DNA of 64,000 bases from Gammaproteobacteria bacterium (GTDB lineage Bacteria; Pseudomonadota; Gammaproteobacteria; Steroidobacterales; Steroidobacteraceae). Position 1 is the stretch's first letter. Each line of letters starts with the position of its first letter. Below, in pieces: positions 44,804-54,488 of this stretch. The DNA is taken from assembly GCA_013289615.1 (NCBI GenBank), contig JABCZO010000024.1, positions 1 to 64,000 of the forward strand, written 5' to 3'. A program made the position numbers and the translations under genes. The notes below the pieces were generated by a model that saw only the letters and a list, made by a program, of their open reading frames with translations, searched no databases and was not told where the DNA came from.

Positions 44804-47323
44804 CTATTCGTGGAACGTGGCCGTGATGCCGAAGGTGCGTGGCCTGAAGGTGTAGTTGTTGTACTGCGGGCCCGGCGGCGGATAGGTTGGATTATTGCTG
44901 TCGATGAAGGTTCGCTCGTAATTCGTCGTGGTGTGCGAATTCAGCAGGTTGTCGACGAAGAATGAGGTCTCCCACGGGCCAAACGTGGTGCCGGTGCGAA
45001 ACTGCAGGAAGTTGGTCGACGGCAGCGTGTACGACAGCGCGGTCGGGAACTGCGAGTACTGCGATGAACGCGGATCCTGAATCGCCGCGGACCACGGGTT
45101 GCGGCTGGCGAATTCATCGTCGAAGCGCGCAAAGCTCTTGTGGTCGGCAAGCACGAAATTGTACTGGGCTCCGACCGACAGGTTCCACGGCGGGTTAGTG
45201 CCGGGGCTGCCATTGATCGCGGCCTGCCCGGAGATGGCGTCGCCATCGAACGCCAGATCGTGCTTGGAATCGGCGATGTAGCGCGCGGAGGTGTAACCGA
45301 GCGCTACCTCGAGCGTGACCGGACCCAGTGCGGCGTCCGCCTGCAGGTCGAAGCCCTTGGCCGCAGCCGTGCCCAGATTATCCGTGAATTGCAGTCCGCA
45401 GGAGCCGGCCACATAGACGTTCTGCTGAATGTCATTCCAGCGGATGTAGTAGACGCTGCTGGCGAGCTTGAGGACGTTGTTGAAGTTGTCCTTGGCGCCG
45501 ATCTCGTAGCTTTGCGTCGTATCCGACTTGTAGGTCAGCGGCGCCTGGCCGCTGGTGTAGCCCTCGGCGATCAGGTCGGTCATGCAGTACGAGGGCAGCG
45601 GCGCATTCGCCCCGCCGACCCGAAAGCCCTTGGCGTAGGTTGCATAGAACAGGTGACTCTGATTGAGCTGATAGGCCACGCCGACCTTGGGCGTGAATGG
45701 GGTTTCCTTCTGGTAGCCGTAGTTCGGGCCGATCGGGCCGTAATTCTGCGGTCCATCGCTGTAGTTGTAGATATCGAACGACGTTCTGGCCACGCGCCCG
45801 CCAACGGTCAGTTTCCATTGTTCGGTGATGGCGTAACTGACTTCGCCGAAGCCGGCCAGTTGATGATCGTGGGAAACGTTGAGGTTGTAGTAGGAATCGC
45901 CATTCGGCAGCAGCGGGAAGCCCACGCCGCTGTTGTTGACGAAGATCTGCTCTACGTTCAGCCCGTACAGGGCCTCGAGCAGGGCATTGGCCATCGGATC
46001 ATTGATCTGCTCGAGGCTGAGCTCGCGGTTCGCCTGGAAGAACGCGCCGACGGTCCAGGTCCAGGGACTGCTGGCATCGTTGGACTGCAGGCGCAGCTCC
46101 TCGGCGAAGCTGCGCTGCTGGTTCTTCACCGTGGCCGGGGCGCGATAATTGGTCAGCCCCGGCGGCAGATGCACGCCGGCCGAGTCGATCAGCGGGTAGT
46201 ACGCCGGAGGCACCAGGATTGCCTCCGGAGAATTCGGCCAGCCGATCCCCTGGTAGTAGCTCAGGTTGTAGTCAGTGCCCTCATAGCCGGTCAGTTCATC
46301 GCGCACGTAGTACGAGGTATTCGACACCAGCCGTGTGTTGCCCAGGTCAGCCTCGATCTTCAGCGCCGGCAGGTAGAAGCGATCGGGCACGGCCGTTCGA
46401 TCGGGGTTGCCGTTTTTGAACACACCCGATGAGGGATTGGAAAGCGCCGGCCAGTAGGTCGATACATCGTGCTCCTGCTTGTCCTGATAGAAAATACTCG
46501 GTGTGACGGTGACGGCATCGAGCGGCTTCCAGATCCCCGCCAGGCGCAGCACCAGTGTCTGCTGGTGATTGGCGTTGCCGTCGACCACCGCACCGCTGGT
46601 TGGGTCCACGCGATCGATCCAGCCGCCGTCGCGCCGGAACCAGGCGCTGACGCGAAACCCGAGCGTGCCATCGACGATCGGGCCGCCGTGGGCCACGCCG
46701 GCCTCGTAGCTGGGCTCGCCGTACTGCGTATAGGAGACCTCGCTGCGCACGTAGGTACTGTCCTTGGTCAGGCTCGGCTGGGTGAGGATGTAGCGCACCG
46801 TGCCGCCCTCCGAGCCGGCGCCAAACAGCGTGCCCTGCGGTCCGCGCAGCACTTCGACCCGATCCAGATCGAAGGTCTTCGGCAGCGTGTCGTCCGGGTT
46901 GAAACCCAGCGAGCGCATCTGGATCGGCGTGTCGTCGATGTAGATACCGGTGGTGCCGGCGCCGCCCGAAGAGGAGATGCCGCGTATCGATATCGCATTG
47001 GTGCCGGTCTGATCGATCGACACACCGGGGGTGTAGCGCACGATGTCGGTGAAGTCCTTCATCCCCTTCTGATCCATATCCTCCTGGGTATAGGCGCTGA
47101 CGCTCACCGGCACCTTGCTCATCGATTCCTCGTGGCGGGTCGCCGTGACCACAATCTCCTTCAGCGCACCGGCAGTTTCCGCGGTGGCAGCATCCTCCGA
47201 GGCGGGTGCATTCTGGGCGCCGACGGCGCCGCAGGCACACAGCGCCAGCACACCCGCCAGCAGGACTCGCTCCGACCTGCGCGTCGCTGCGAAATTATTC
47301 GGTGTCATGACTGGCTCTCTCAT
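44804..47323 (-). CDS. TonB-dependent outer-membrane receptor
   Basis: 839 residues from ATG 47323 (GGGGGGAT upstream). Signal peptide LLAGVLALCACGAVGAQ; plug domain with KEIVVTATRHEESMSKVPVS, YTPGVSIDQTGTNAISIRGI and VEVLRGPQGTLFGAGSEGG; then a long beta-barrel ending FRPRTFGITATFHE, with terminal aromatic Phe near the end as expected. Belongs to the FecA/FepA-like or general small-molecule group. First gene on the minus strand facing the ABC ATPase gene 75 bases away, so probably the outer-membrane step of the uptake locus at 47-64 kb. Confidence 0.9.
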   Translation of the reverse strand: MREPVMTPNNFAATRRSERVLLAGVLALCACGAVGAQNAPASEDAATAETAGALKEIVVTATRHEESMSKVPVSVSAYTQEDMDQKGMKDFTDIVRYTPGVSIDQTGTNAISIRGISSSGGAGTTGIYIDDTPIQMRSLGFNPDDTLPKTFDLDRVEVLRGPQGTLFGAGSEGGTVRYILTQPSLTKDSTYVRSEVSYTQYGEPSYEAGVAHGGPIVDGTLGFRVSAWFRRDGGWIDRVDPTSGAVVDGNANHQQTLVLRLAGIWKPLDAVTVTPSIFYQDKQEHDVSTYWPALSNPSSGVFKNGNPDRTAVPDRFYLPALKIEADLGNTRLVSNTSYYVRDELTGYEGTDYNLSYYQGIGWPNSPEAILVPPAYYPLIDSAGVHLPPGLTNYRAPATVKNQQRSFAEELRLQSNDASSPWTWTVGAFFQANRELSLEQINDPMANALLEALYGLNVEQIFVNNSGVGFPLLPNGDSYYNLNVSHDHQLAGFGEVSYAITEQWKLTVGGRVARTSFDIYNYSDGPQNYGPIGPNYGYQKETPFTPKVGVAYQLNQSHLFYATYAKGFRVGGANAPLPSYCMTDLIAEGYTSGQAPLTYKSDTTQSYEIGAKDNFNNVLKLASSVYYIRWNDIQQNVYVAGSCGLQFTDNLGTAAAKGFDLQADAALGPVTLEVALGYTSARYIADSKHDLAFDGDAISGQAAINGSPGTNPPWNLSVGAQYNFVLADHKSFARFDDEFASRNPWSAAIQDPRSSQYSQFPTALSYTLPSTNFLQFRTGTTFGPWETSFFVDNLLNSHTTTNYERTFIDSNNPTYPPPGPQYNNYTFRPRTFGITATFHE

Positions 47324-47398
47324 AAAATCAATCCCCCCGTTTGCAACCCGGGCGCAGCACCCGGCCCCTGGCTCGCGATCCCCGCCGATCGAATTCAT

Positions 47399-48544
47399 TT
47401 ATGAATTCAGCAGCACCGCCGCATCGGCACCCCAGCTGACGTACACTTCATCGCTCCAATCGATCGACCATTCCGAGGTGCGCCGTTCGTTCTGGGAAAA
47501 TACTGTAACCACTTTTCCGCTCGCCGTCTTGATGCGGTAGGTCGAGCGATTACCGAGGTAGCCGAGCTCCCGCACCGTGCCGCGCAGCTGATTGACGCGC
47601 GCGGTGCCGACCGGCTGCTTGCTCAGGCGGATCTTCTCCGGCCGCAATGCCACCCACACCCGCTGGCCGATGCTGAATCGCCCGACGTCATCGACCAGCA
47701 GATCGCACCCGGTCTCGGCGCATTGCACGGTGATCAGGCCAGGCTCGGACGCGCTGACGGTGCCTTCGAAAAGATTGGTGGTGCCGACGAAATCCGCCAC
47801 GAAGCGGGTACTCGGGAATTCATAGATCTGCGACGGCGTGCCGACCTGCAGCACCTGTCCGCGCTCCATCACCGCGATGCGGGTGGCAAGCGCCATCGCC
47901 TCGTCCTGATCGTGCGTGACTACGATGAAGGTGATGCCCAGCTGATACTGCAGATCCATCAGTTCGAACTGGGTCTGTTCGCGCAGTTTCTTGTCGAGCG
48001 CCGACAGCGGCTCGTCCAGCAGCAGCAGCTTGGGCCGGCGGATCAGCGCACGAGCCAGGGCGACGCGCTGTCGCTGGCCGCCCGAGAGTTGGTGCGGTTT
48101 TCGCTGCGCCAGCGCGCCGAGCTGAACCATCTCGAGCGCTTCCTCGATGCGCCTGCGCCGGGTGGCACTATCGATCGCCAGGCGCCTGACCCCGTAGCCG
48201 ACATTGGCCTCCACACTCATGTGCGGAAACAGCGCGTAGGACTGGAACATCATATTGACCGGCCGCTCGTGCGGCGGCACGTCGCTCATCTCCACACCGT
48301 CGATCGAGATTCTGCCGCTGCTCTGGCGGGCGAAGCCTGCCAGCATCCGCAGCAGGGTAGTCTTGCCGCAGCCGGAGGCGCCGACCAGCGCGAACATCTC
48401 CCCTTTGTAGATCGTCAGATGCACATTATCCACGGCGGTGTATGCGCCGTAGGTCTTGCTGACACCTTCGATGACGATCTGCGGCGTGGCGTTGGGATCC
48501 AGCCAGGGACGATCGACCAGCGCTTTGAGTTGGTTGGCGATCAT
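47399..48544 (-). CDS. ABC transporter ATP-binding protein, polyamine/betaine type (PotA-like)
   Basis: 381 residues from ATG 48544. Walker A GASGCGKTTLLRMLAG, Q-loop FQSYALFPHMSVEANVGYG, signature LSGGQRQRVALARALIRRPK, Walker B LLLLDEPLSALDKKL, H-loop VTHDQDEAM, then a TOBE domain to the end. Matches the PotA/FbpC subfamily. Partner permeases are at 57465-59191 and the binding protein at 60950-62059, so this one transporter is split across the locus. Confidence 0.92.
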   Translation of the reverse strand: MIANQLKALVDRPWLDPNATPQIVIEGVSKTYGAYTAVDNVHLTIYKGEMFALVGASGCGKTTLLRMLAGFARQSSGRISIDGVEMSDVPPHERPVNMMFQSYALFPHMSVEANVGYGVRRLAIDSATRRRRIEEALEMVQLGALAQRKPHQLSGGQRQRVALARALIRRPKLLLLDEPLSALDKKLREQTQFELMDLQYQLGITFIVVTHDQDEAMALATRIAVMERGQVLQVGTPSQIYEFPSTRFVADFVGTTNLFEGTVSASEPGLITVQCAETGCDLLVDDVGRFSIGQRVWVALRPEKIRLSKQPVGTARVNQLRGTVRELGYLGNRSTYRIKTASGKVVTVFSQNERRTSEWSIDWSDEVYVSWGADAAVLLNS

Positions 48545-48557
48545 GCCGGGCGCGTGC

Positions 48558-49775
48558 TCAGTAATCCGCCGGCGGCGAGGCGCGGCGCCGTTCCGGTGCA
48601 AAGAACGGCCGCTCCACCACCTGTGCGCGCGCCATGCGCCGCTCCCACACCAGTTCGCGATTGAGATAGATCTCGGCCCAGACAGTGCTACCGGTCCGCA
48701 TGTGCGGCGCATCGACCATCGCCAGCGCGATATTGCGCTTGCAGGTGGGAGACCAGGTGGCGGAAGTGACGCTGCCGACCTGGTGCTTGCCGGCCTTGTC
48801 CGCATACAGCAACGCATTGTGCGCCGGCTTGTTGCCTTCGATGTCGAGCCCCACCAGCCGGCGGCGCGGCGCGCGCCGCTGCTCGTCGAACAGCGCACGC
48901 CGTCCGGTAAAGTGGCCCTTGTTGAAGTCGACCAGCCATCCCAGCCCGAGCTCAATCGGCGTGCGCTCGGTGCCGAACCTCAAGCTGCGCTCGCTGGAGA
49001 CGAAATCGACGTTGGGCAGCACGAACCCCGCCTCGATCCTTGCCATGTTCAAGGCACGCGAACCGATCGGGCGAATGGCGCACTCGCGCCCCGCGTCCAT
49101 CAGCGCATCCCATACGCTCTCGGCATCCTCCGGTCGCATCCATAACTCGTAGCCCAGATCCCCGGTAAAGCCGGTGCGCGACACCATGATCTGGCTACCG
49201 GCACCCAGCGCCGGCGGCAGCGCGAACCAGGCCAGCTCGAAGGGCTTGAGCTGCGCGATCCCGGACAGGCCAAAGGCCGTGAGCACGGCGCACGAGGTCG
49301 GACCCTGCACGGCCAGGGCTGCGGTCTCGTCGGTCACTTCGGTTATCTGCACGTCGAAGCCTAGACCGGAGTCGAGCAGCCAGTCGAGCTGTCTTTCACC
49401 GCTACACAGCCGGAACTCGGTGTCGCTCAGGCGAAACACCGTGCCGTCGTCGATCAGGTGGCCGTCGTCGTTGCACCACACGCTGTAGGCCACCCGGCTA
49501 TGCTTGAGCTTGCCGATATCGCGCGTCATCAGGCGATTCAGATAGGGCAGTGCGTCGTGCCCGGCAATCCGGTATTTCACCATCGGTGTCAGATCGTAGA
49601 GCGTGGTGGCGTTTCGGATCGCAAAGTACTCCTGCTCCACGAACGTGAACACGTCCACCGTGGTGTAGCCCGCCCAGGCGATGAAACTGTCCACCTGGCT
49701 GAGTGCGCGTGCACGTTCGTGAAACGGCGTCTTCAGCAGCGGCTGACGATAGTGCGGTTCGCTCTCGCTGAGCAT
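48558..49775 (-). CDS. GcvT-family (aminomethyltransferase-like) protein
   Basis: 405 residues from ATG 49775, two bases after the upstream gene's stop, with GAGGCGGCC before it. Folate-binding GcvT fold: DLTPMVKYRIAGHDALPYLN, LAVQGPTSCAVLTAFG, VSRTGFTGDLGYELWM, a C-terminal GcvT_C part (RRRLVGLDIEGNKPAHNALL). Relatives are glycine-cleavage T protein, dimethylglycine and DMSP demethylases, which pass one-carbon units to tetrahydrofolate. Fits demethylation of a methylated amine in this locus; the precise substrate is not readable. Confidence 0.88.
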   Translation of the reverse strand: MLSESEPHYRQPLLKTPFHERARALSQVDSFIAWAGYTTVDVFTFVEQEYFAIRNATTLYDLTPMVKYRIAGHDALPYLNRLMTRDIGKLKHSRVAYSVWCNDDGHLIDDGTVFRLSDTEFRLCSGERQLDWLLDSGLGFDVQITEVTDETAALAVQGPTSCAVLTAFGLSGIAQLKPFELAWFALPPALGAGSQIMVSRTGFTGDLGYELWMRPEDAESVWDALMDAGRECAIRPIGSRALNMARIEAGFVLPNVDFVSSERSLRFGTERTPIELGLGWLVDFNKGHFTGRRALFDEQRRAPRRRLVGLDIEGNKPAHNALLYADKAGKHQVGSVTSATWSPTCKRNIALAMVDAPHMRTGSTVWAEIYLNRELVWERRMARAQVVERPFFAPERRRASPPADY

Positions 49776-49777
49776 CG

Positions 49778-51358
49778 TCAGGCCGCCTCGCGAATGAGAG
49801 CGCGCGCGGCATTGCGGCCCGCGATGCCCATGACGCCGCCGCCGGGGTGACAACCGGCCCCGCACAGGTACAGCCCGCCTAGTGGCGTGCGATACTGGGA
49901 CGCACCTGGCACCGGTCGCACGATGAAGAACTGATCGAGCGCCAGCTCGGCGTGATGCCAGTGTCCGCCGCTGATGCGAAACTGCCGCTCGATGTCGGGC
50001 GGAGTCAGCAGCTCCGCGGATTCGACGCTGGCGCGCAACCCGGGTGCACAGCGCTCGAGCGCATCGATGATCAGATCCGCGAAGCGCGCGCGCTCGTGCT
50101 GCCAGCCGGCGGCAAGCTCATAAGGCGCGTACTGCACCACCGCCGAGAGCACATGCCCGCCGGCCGGCGCCAGGCTCGCGTCGCTGGCGGTCGGCACGGT
50201 AATTTCGATGATTGGCTGCGAGGAGAACTCCCGATACTTGGCGTGATTGAAGGCACGCTCGATGTAATCCAGCGACGGCGCCAACAGCAACCGCCCGATC
50301 AGGGCGCTGTGCGGCAAACCGGTGAACTGCGGCAGCCGATTCAATGCCAGATGCAGCTTGGCAGTCACGCCGTGCGCGCGCAGATGCGCGATGCGGCGGA
50401 CGAAGCCGGTGTCGAGGTACTCCACACCCAGCAGCTGCAGAAAAGTCGTCTTCGGGTCGGCGTTCGAGATGACATTGGCGGCACTGATCTGCTCGCCGGA
50501 CTCGAGCACGACGCCAGCAGCGCGATCGTTTTGCACCAGGATTCGCCGCACCACGGTAGCGGTGCGGATCGCGCCCCCGGCCGCCAGCACGGCTCTGGCC
50601 AAGGCATCAGACAACGCCCCGAGGCCGCCCACCGGTTGCGCCAGCGCGCTGCCGCCCTGCACTTCGGCGGCCATCCGGTACAGCAGCGGAAACACGCTTC
50701 CCGGGGATCGGGGACCGGCGCGGGTACCCAGCACCGCATCGAATCCGAGCGCGCCCTTGAGCAGCGGCGTCTCGAAGTGTTCGTCCAGCAGATCCTGGAC
50801 GCACATGCCGCCGATGCGCAGCAGTTCGCGCATGTCGCGGCGTCCGAGCCGGCGTATGCGCCAACCGATGCGCAGCCATGACAGTCGGGCCTGCCAGGAG
50901 TCGGTCCCCAGTCGCGGCGGCACGCGGTCGAGCACCGGATGCAGCGCTTCGGCCAACCGCCGCAACCGCGCGTGATAGGCCGGAAACGCCGCGGCGTCGG
51001 CGCCCGATCGCCCCGCGAGCACCGCCGGGTTATCCGGGTTGATCGGTAGTGGCGACTGGTCGGGTGCGATCGCAGTGGTCGGCATGCCGGTCGCGGCCAT
51101 CTGCAGTCCGCGGCTGTCGAGCCCGAGGTCCCTGATCATGGATCCGGGCATCAGATGCAACAGGTGCGCACAGGCGGAAACCTTGAAGCCCGGTGCGAAT
51201 TCGCGCGTGACCGCGGCGCCGCCGACCTGGTTCGCCGCCTCCAGCACCAGCACGGAACGCCCGCTGCGCGCCAGATAGGCGGCACACACCAGCCCATTGT
51301 GACCCCCGCCGATGACGATGCAATCGTAGTCCGGAGCCCCGACTGCAGCGCCCGCCAT
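49778..51358 (-). CDS. phytoene-dehydrogenase-like FAD oxidoreductase (copy 1)
   Basis: 526 residues from ATG 51358. FAD-binding Rossmann motif YDCIVIGGGHNGLVCAAYLA and VLVLEAANQVGGAAVTREFA at the N-terminus, second nucleotide motif GGLGALSDALARAVLAAGGA, C-terminal YLCGAGCHPGGGVMGIAGRN. Same superfamily as carotenoid desaturases and amine oxidases, but no carotenoid genes are near. A paralogue follows immediately upstream, three bases away. Confidence 0.88.
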   Translation of the reverse strand: MAGAAVGAPDYDCIVIGGGHNGLVCAAYLARSGRSVLVLEAANQVGGAAVTREFAPGFKVSACAHLLHLMPGSMIRDLGLDSRGLQMAATGMPTTAIAPDQSPLPINPDNPAVLAGRSGADAAAFPAYHARLRRLAEALHPVLDRVPPRLGTDSWQARLSWLRIGWRIRRLGRRDMRELLRIGGMCVQDLLDEHFETPLLKGALGFDAVLGTRAGPRSPGSVFPLLYRMAAEVQGGSALAQPVGGLGALSDALARAVLAAGGAIRTATVVRRILVQNDRAAGVVLESGEQISAANVISNADPKTTFLQLLGVEYLDTGFVRRIAHLRAHGVTAKLHLALNRLPQFTGLPHSALIGRLLLAPSLDYIERAFNHAKYREFSSQPIIEITVPTASDASLAPAGGHVLSAVVQYAPYELAAGWQHERARFADLIIDALERCAPGLRASVESAELLTPPDIERQFRISGGHWHHAELALDQFFIVRPVPGASQYRTPLGGLYLCGAGCHPGGGVMGIAGRNAARALIREAA

Positions 51359-51360
51359 GA

Positions 51361-52965
51361 TCAATGCGTCCGGCCGAGGTCGCGCAGAATGGCGCCGGCG
51401 GCGTTGGCGCCGGGCGCGCCCATCACGCCGCCGCCCGGATGAGTGCTCGAGCCGCACATGTACATGCCGCGCACCGGCGCGCGGTACTGGGCGTAACCCG
51501 GAATCGGCCGATTGAACAGCAGTTGATCGAAGGTCAGCTCACCCTGGAAGATATTGCCCTCCGTCAGCCCGACCTCTTTCTCCAGATCCCAGGGCGTGCG
51601 GATCTCAGCATGCAGGATCAGGTCCTTGAAGTCCGGGCTGTGCTCGGCGATGGTGTCGATGACGGTGCGGCCAAAGGCCGCTCGTTTGGCCGCATCCCAC
51701 TCGCCGTCGGCCAGTTTGTAGGGACAGTACTGCACGAACACCGACATGTAGTGCTTGCCGCTTGGCGCCAGGGTCGGATCGATCTGCGAGGGCATCAGCA
51801 TATCGATGTACGGCGCGCGCGACCAGCGGCCTTCCTTCCAGTCATCGTAGGCGCGCTCGAGCATCTCGATGCTGTCGGTCACGTGCAGGTCACCGCGGAT
51901 GCTGGGCGAGCCGTGCGGGATGGCGGGAAAGTGCGGTAGTGCGTCGAGCGCGATATTGAGTTTACCCGACGAGCCGCGGATCTTGAAGTTACGCACCTGC
52001 GACACGAACTCGTCGGGCAGGTCGCCGGCGTCCATGATGTCGAGAAAAGTGCGGCGCACGTCGAGATTGGACACCACGATGCCGGCCTGAATCTCCTCGC
52101 CATCGGCCAGCACCACACCGCCTGCCCGCCCAGCCCGCACCAGGATCTGATCGACCGGCGCGCTGCTGCGGATCTTGCCGCCACTGGCCTGGAACGAGGC
52201 GGCGAGCGCCTGCGTGACGGCGCCCATGCCGCCGCGGGCGAATCCCCAGGCGCCGACCGCGCCGTCGATATTGCCCATGTAGTGATGCAGCAGTACATAG
52301 GCCGTTCCCGGTGAGCGCGGACCGAGCGCGGTGCCGATGATCGAGCTGCCTGCCAGGTGCGCCTTGATGATCTCGCTGTCGAAATATTCGTCCAGGAAGT
52401 CGGCGCAGCTCATGGTCCAGAAGCGCACCGTCTCGTACATGCGCTGCTCGCCGAGGCGGTGAAAATGCTTGCCAAGGTACAGCAGTTCCATGATGTCACG
52501 CGGCTTGAACGAGGTCGGATCGGGCGGCTCGCGCAGCAGCAACGGCTTGATGAAGCGGCATTGGCGCAGCATGTCGCGCAGGTAGCGCTCGTAACTCTCG
52601 GCATCGCGCCTGGAGTGCCGGGCGATCTCGCGGCGCAGGGCATCGTGGTTGTCGTACAGTGCCAGGTGCCCACCATCGCGCATCATGGTACAGCCGCCCT
52701 CGTACGGAATGATCTGCAGGCCATAACCGGGCAGGTTCAGCTCGCGAATGATCTCGGTGCGCAGCAGGCTGCACACGTACGAGCAGTTGGAGTAGGTAAA
52801 GCCGTCGTACAGGCTGCGGCTGACCGCCGCGCCGCCGACGTACGGGTTACGCTCGAGCACCAGCACGTCCAGTCCGGCGCGCGCCAGATAGCAGGCCGCG
52901 ACCAGGCCGTTGTGGCCGGCACCGACGATGATCGCATCATGGCGCGCGCTGCCGCCGCTGCCCAT
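51361..52965 (-). CDS. phytoene-dehydrogenase-like FAD oxidoreductase (copy 2)
   Basis: 534 residues from ATG 52965 (AGGGG upstream). HDAIIVGAGHNGLVAACYLA and VLVLERNPYVGGAAVSRSLY at the N-terminus, GGMGAVTQALAASFQASGGK in the middle, YMCGSSTHPGGGVMGAPGAN near the end, matching the neighbouring copy motif for motif. The pair may form a heterodimer or catalyse successive oxidations. Same strand and tight spacing with GcvT-like and aminotransferase genes. Confidence 0.88.
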   Translation of the reverse strand: MGSGGSARHDAIIVGAGHNGLVAACYLARAGLDVLVLERNPYVGGAAVSRSLYDGFTYSNCSYVCSLLRTEIIRELNLPGYGLQIIPYEGGCTMMRDGGHLALYDNHDALRREIARHSRRDAESYERYLRDMLRQCRFIKPLLLREPPDPTSFKPRDIMELLYLGKHFHRLGEQRMYETVRFWTMSCADFLDEYFDSEIIKAHLAGSSIIGTALGPRSPGTAYVLLHHYMGNIDGAVGAWGFARGGMGAVTQALAASFQASGGKIRSSAPVDQILVRAGRAGGVVLADGEEIQAGIVVSNLDVRRTFLDIMDAGDLPDEFVSQVRNFKIRGSSGKLNIALDALPHFPAIPHGSPSIRGDLHVTDSIEMLERAYDDWKEGRWSRAPYIDMLMPSQIDPTLAPSGKHYMSVFVQYCPYKLADGEWDAAKRAAFGRTVIDTIAEHSPDFKDLILHAEIRTPWDLEKEVGLTEGNIFQGELTFDQLLFNRPIPGYAQYRAPVRGMYMCGSSTHPGGGVMGAPGANAAGAILRDLGRTH

Positions 52966-53022
52966 TCCCCTACCCCTCATTCAATGGCGACTATTCAATG
53001 GCGACCGATCAGTGCCGCTCAA

Positions 53023-54351
53023 TCAGGCCGGCATCCTGCGCGACTTTCCCAGCGCGTCGAGCGTCGTGTCCATCGCCACCTCGAACGCCGCCAGCGTGTC
53101 ACGCAGGCACGAGTCATCGTGCGCCGCCGAAACGAACCACGGCTCGCGCGAATCCGGTTCGCACAGGATACGTTCATCGTGCAGCACCCTGGCGGCCGCA
53201 TCGTAGAACGTATAGTCGCTGCCCTTCCAGTCGCGGTAGGTACGCGGCGGCTCGTGCGCAAAGTACAGCCCGCTCATCGACGCATGGCCAACAAAGCTGT
53301 GCGCGATGCCGCGCGCCTTGAGTATCGTGCTCATTCCGGTGCGCAGCCGGGTGCCATAGGCAGCAATGCGCTCCAGCGCATCGGTTTCGTCCAGAATCTG
53401 CAGCGTCTTCTCCGCCGCGGCCAGCGATACCGGGTGAGCCGTGTAGGTGCCCCCGTGCGCGACGCCGCGACCGATCTTGCGCATGATGTCCTCGCGCCCG
53501 GCCAGCACCGAGATCGGGTAGCCATTGGCGATCGCCTTGGCGAAGGTGCACAGGTCGGCCTGCACCCCGTACAGCTCCTGCACCCCGCCACGGGCGACGC
53601 GAAAGCCGGTCTTCACCTCGTCGATGATCAGCACCACGCCGTGCCGGTCGCACAACTCGCGCGCCGCGCGGATGTAGGCCGGATCGGCCGCGATCCCCAG
53701 GCAGTTGCCCATGATCGGCTCGATCAGCAGGCAGGCAATCGAGCCGGCATGGCGCTTGAGCACGTCCTCGAGCTGATTGGCGTCGTTGGCCTGGACAAAA
53801 TGGGCGAAATTGCGCGAACTGAGCGGCACTCCCTCGCTGTAGGGAACCACGTCGGGCTCTCCGACCTGGGCCCATTTGTCCATCGGCGTGTACCACATGG
53901 CGGCATCGAACAGCCCGTGATAGCTGCCCTCCAGAATGACGTAGTCGTCCTTGCCGGTATAGGCACGCGCCAGCCGCAGTGCCGCCATGACCGCCTCGGT
54001 GCCGGAGTTGGAGAAACGCACCAGCTGCGCGGCCGGCACCATCTTCGCAATACGTTCCGCGACGCGGTATTCGCATTCGGTGGACAGCGCGAATACACCG
54101 CCGATCTGCATGCCCTCGCGCGCCGCCTGATCGACGCGCGCATCGGCGTAGCCCAGGATGGCCGGGCCATAGCCCATGCGGTAGTCGACGTAGACGTTGT
54201 CGTCGAGGTCGGTCACCCGGGCGCCGCGACCGGATTTCACGTAGATCGTGCGCTCCTCGCCCCAGTAGCGGAAATTGGAGGCGACGCCCAGCGGCATGCG
54301 CTTGACGGCGCGCTGGAAATGTTCGTGGTTTTTGGTCAGGGTTCGGGGCAT
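53023..54351 (-). CDS. class III aminotransferase (glutamate-1-semialdehyde aminomutase-like)
   Basis: 442 residues, PLP-dependent. N-terminal HFQRAVKRMPLGVASNFRYW, PLP-phosphate region SNSGTEAVMAALRLARAYTG and EGSYHGLFDAAMW, cofactor Asp in VVLIIDEVKTGFRVARGG, Schiff-base Lys in TFAKAIANGYPISVLAGRED, GGTYTAHPVSLAAA. Resembles HemL and omega-amino acid transaminases; in this context an omega-transaminase on a diamine or amino acid is likelier than heme synthesis. First gene of the minus-strand run, divergent from the Rieske gene. Confidence 0.87.
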   Translation of the reverse strand: MPRTLTKNHEHFQRAVKRMPLGVASNFRYWGEERTIYVKSGRGARVTDLDDNVYVDYRMGYGPAILGYADARVDQAAREGMQIGGVFALSTECEYRVAERIAKMVPAAQLVRFSNSGTEAVMAALRLARAYTGKDDYVILEGSYHGLFDAAMWYTPMDKWAQVGEPDVVPYSEGVPLSSRNFAHFVQANDANQLEDVLKRHAGSIACLLIEPIMGNCLGIAADPAYIRAARELCDRHGVVLIIDEVKTGFRVARGGVQELYGVQADLCTFAKAIANGYPISVLAGREDIMRKIGRGVAHGGTYTAHPVSLAAAEKTLQILDETDALERIAAYGTRLRTGMSTILKARGIAHSFVGHASMSGLYFAHEPPRTYRDWKGSDYTFYDAAARVLHDERILCEPDSREPWFVSAAHDDSCLRDTLAAFEVAMDTTLDALGKSRRMPA

Positions 54352-54418
54352 GGCTGCGCTCCGCTCTACAGGGGGTGCCTGTACGGCACGGTAGCACTAC
54401 TTGCGCAACGCGTCTATA

Positions 54419-54460
54419 TGAACGTATAAATTTAGTGTAGAATTGAACAGTCGTATAAAT
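54419..54460. promoter_or_regulatory. divergent control region with direct repeats
   Basis: Between aminotransferase and Rieske genes. CGTATAAAT occurs at 54423-54431 and 54452-54460, each preceded by TGAAC (54419 and 54444). Both repeats contain TATAAA, so they may be -10 boxes, operators or both. CTAAATTTAT (minus strand, 54435-54426) resembles CTAAGTTTAT at 57415-57424 beside the regulator gene. Confidence 0.5.
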
Positions 54461-54488
54461 CGTCCCCGGACTCGCCGGAGGTCTTTCG

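Noticed and set aside
52357-54429. 690-codon plus-strand frame opposite the aminotransferase and flavoenzyme
   Set aside because: His/Arg/Val/Gln shadow without domains; the minus-strand genes are complete enzymes.
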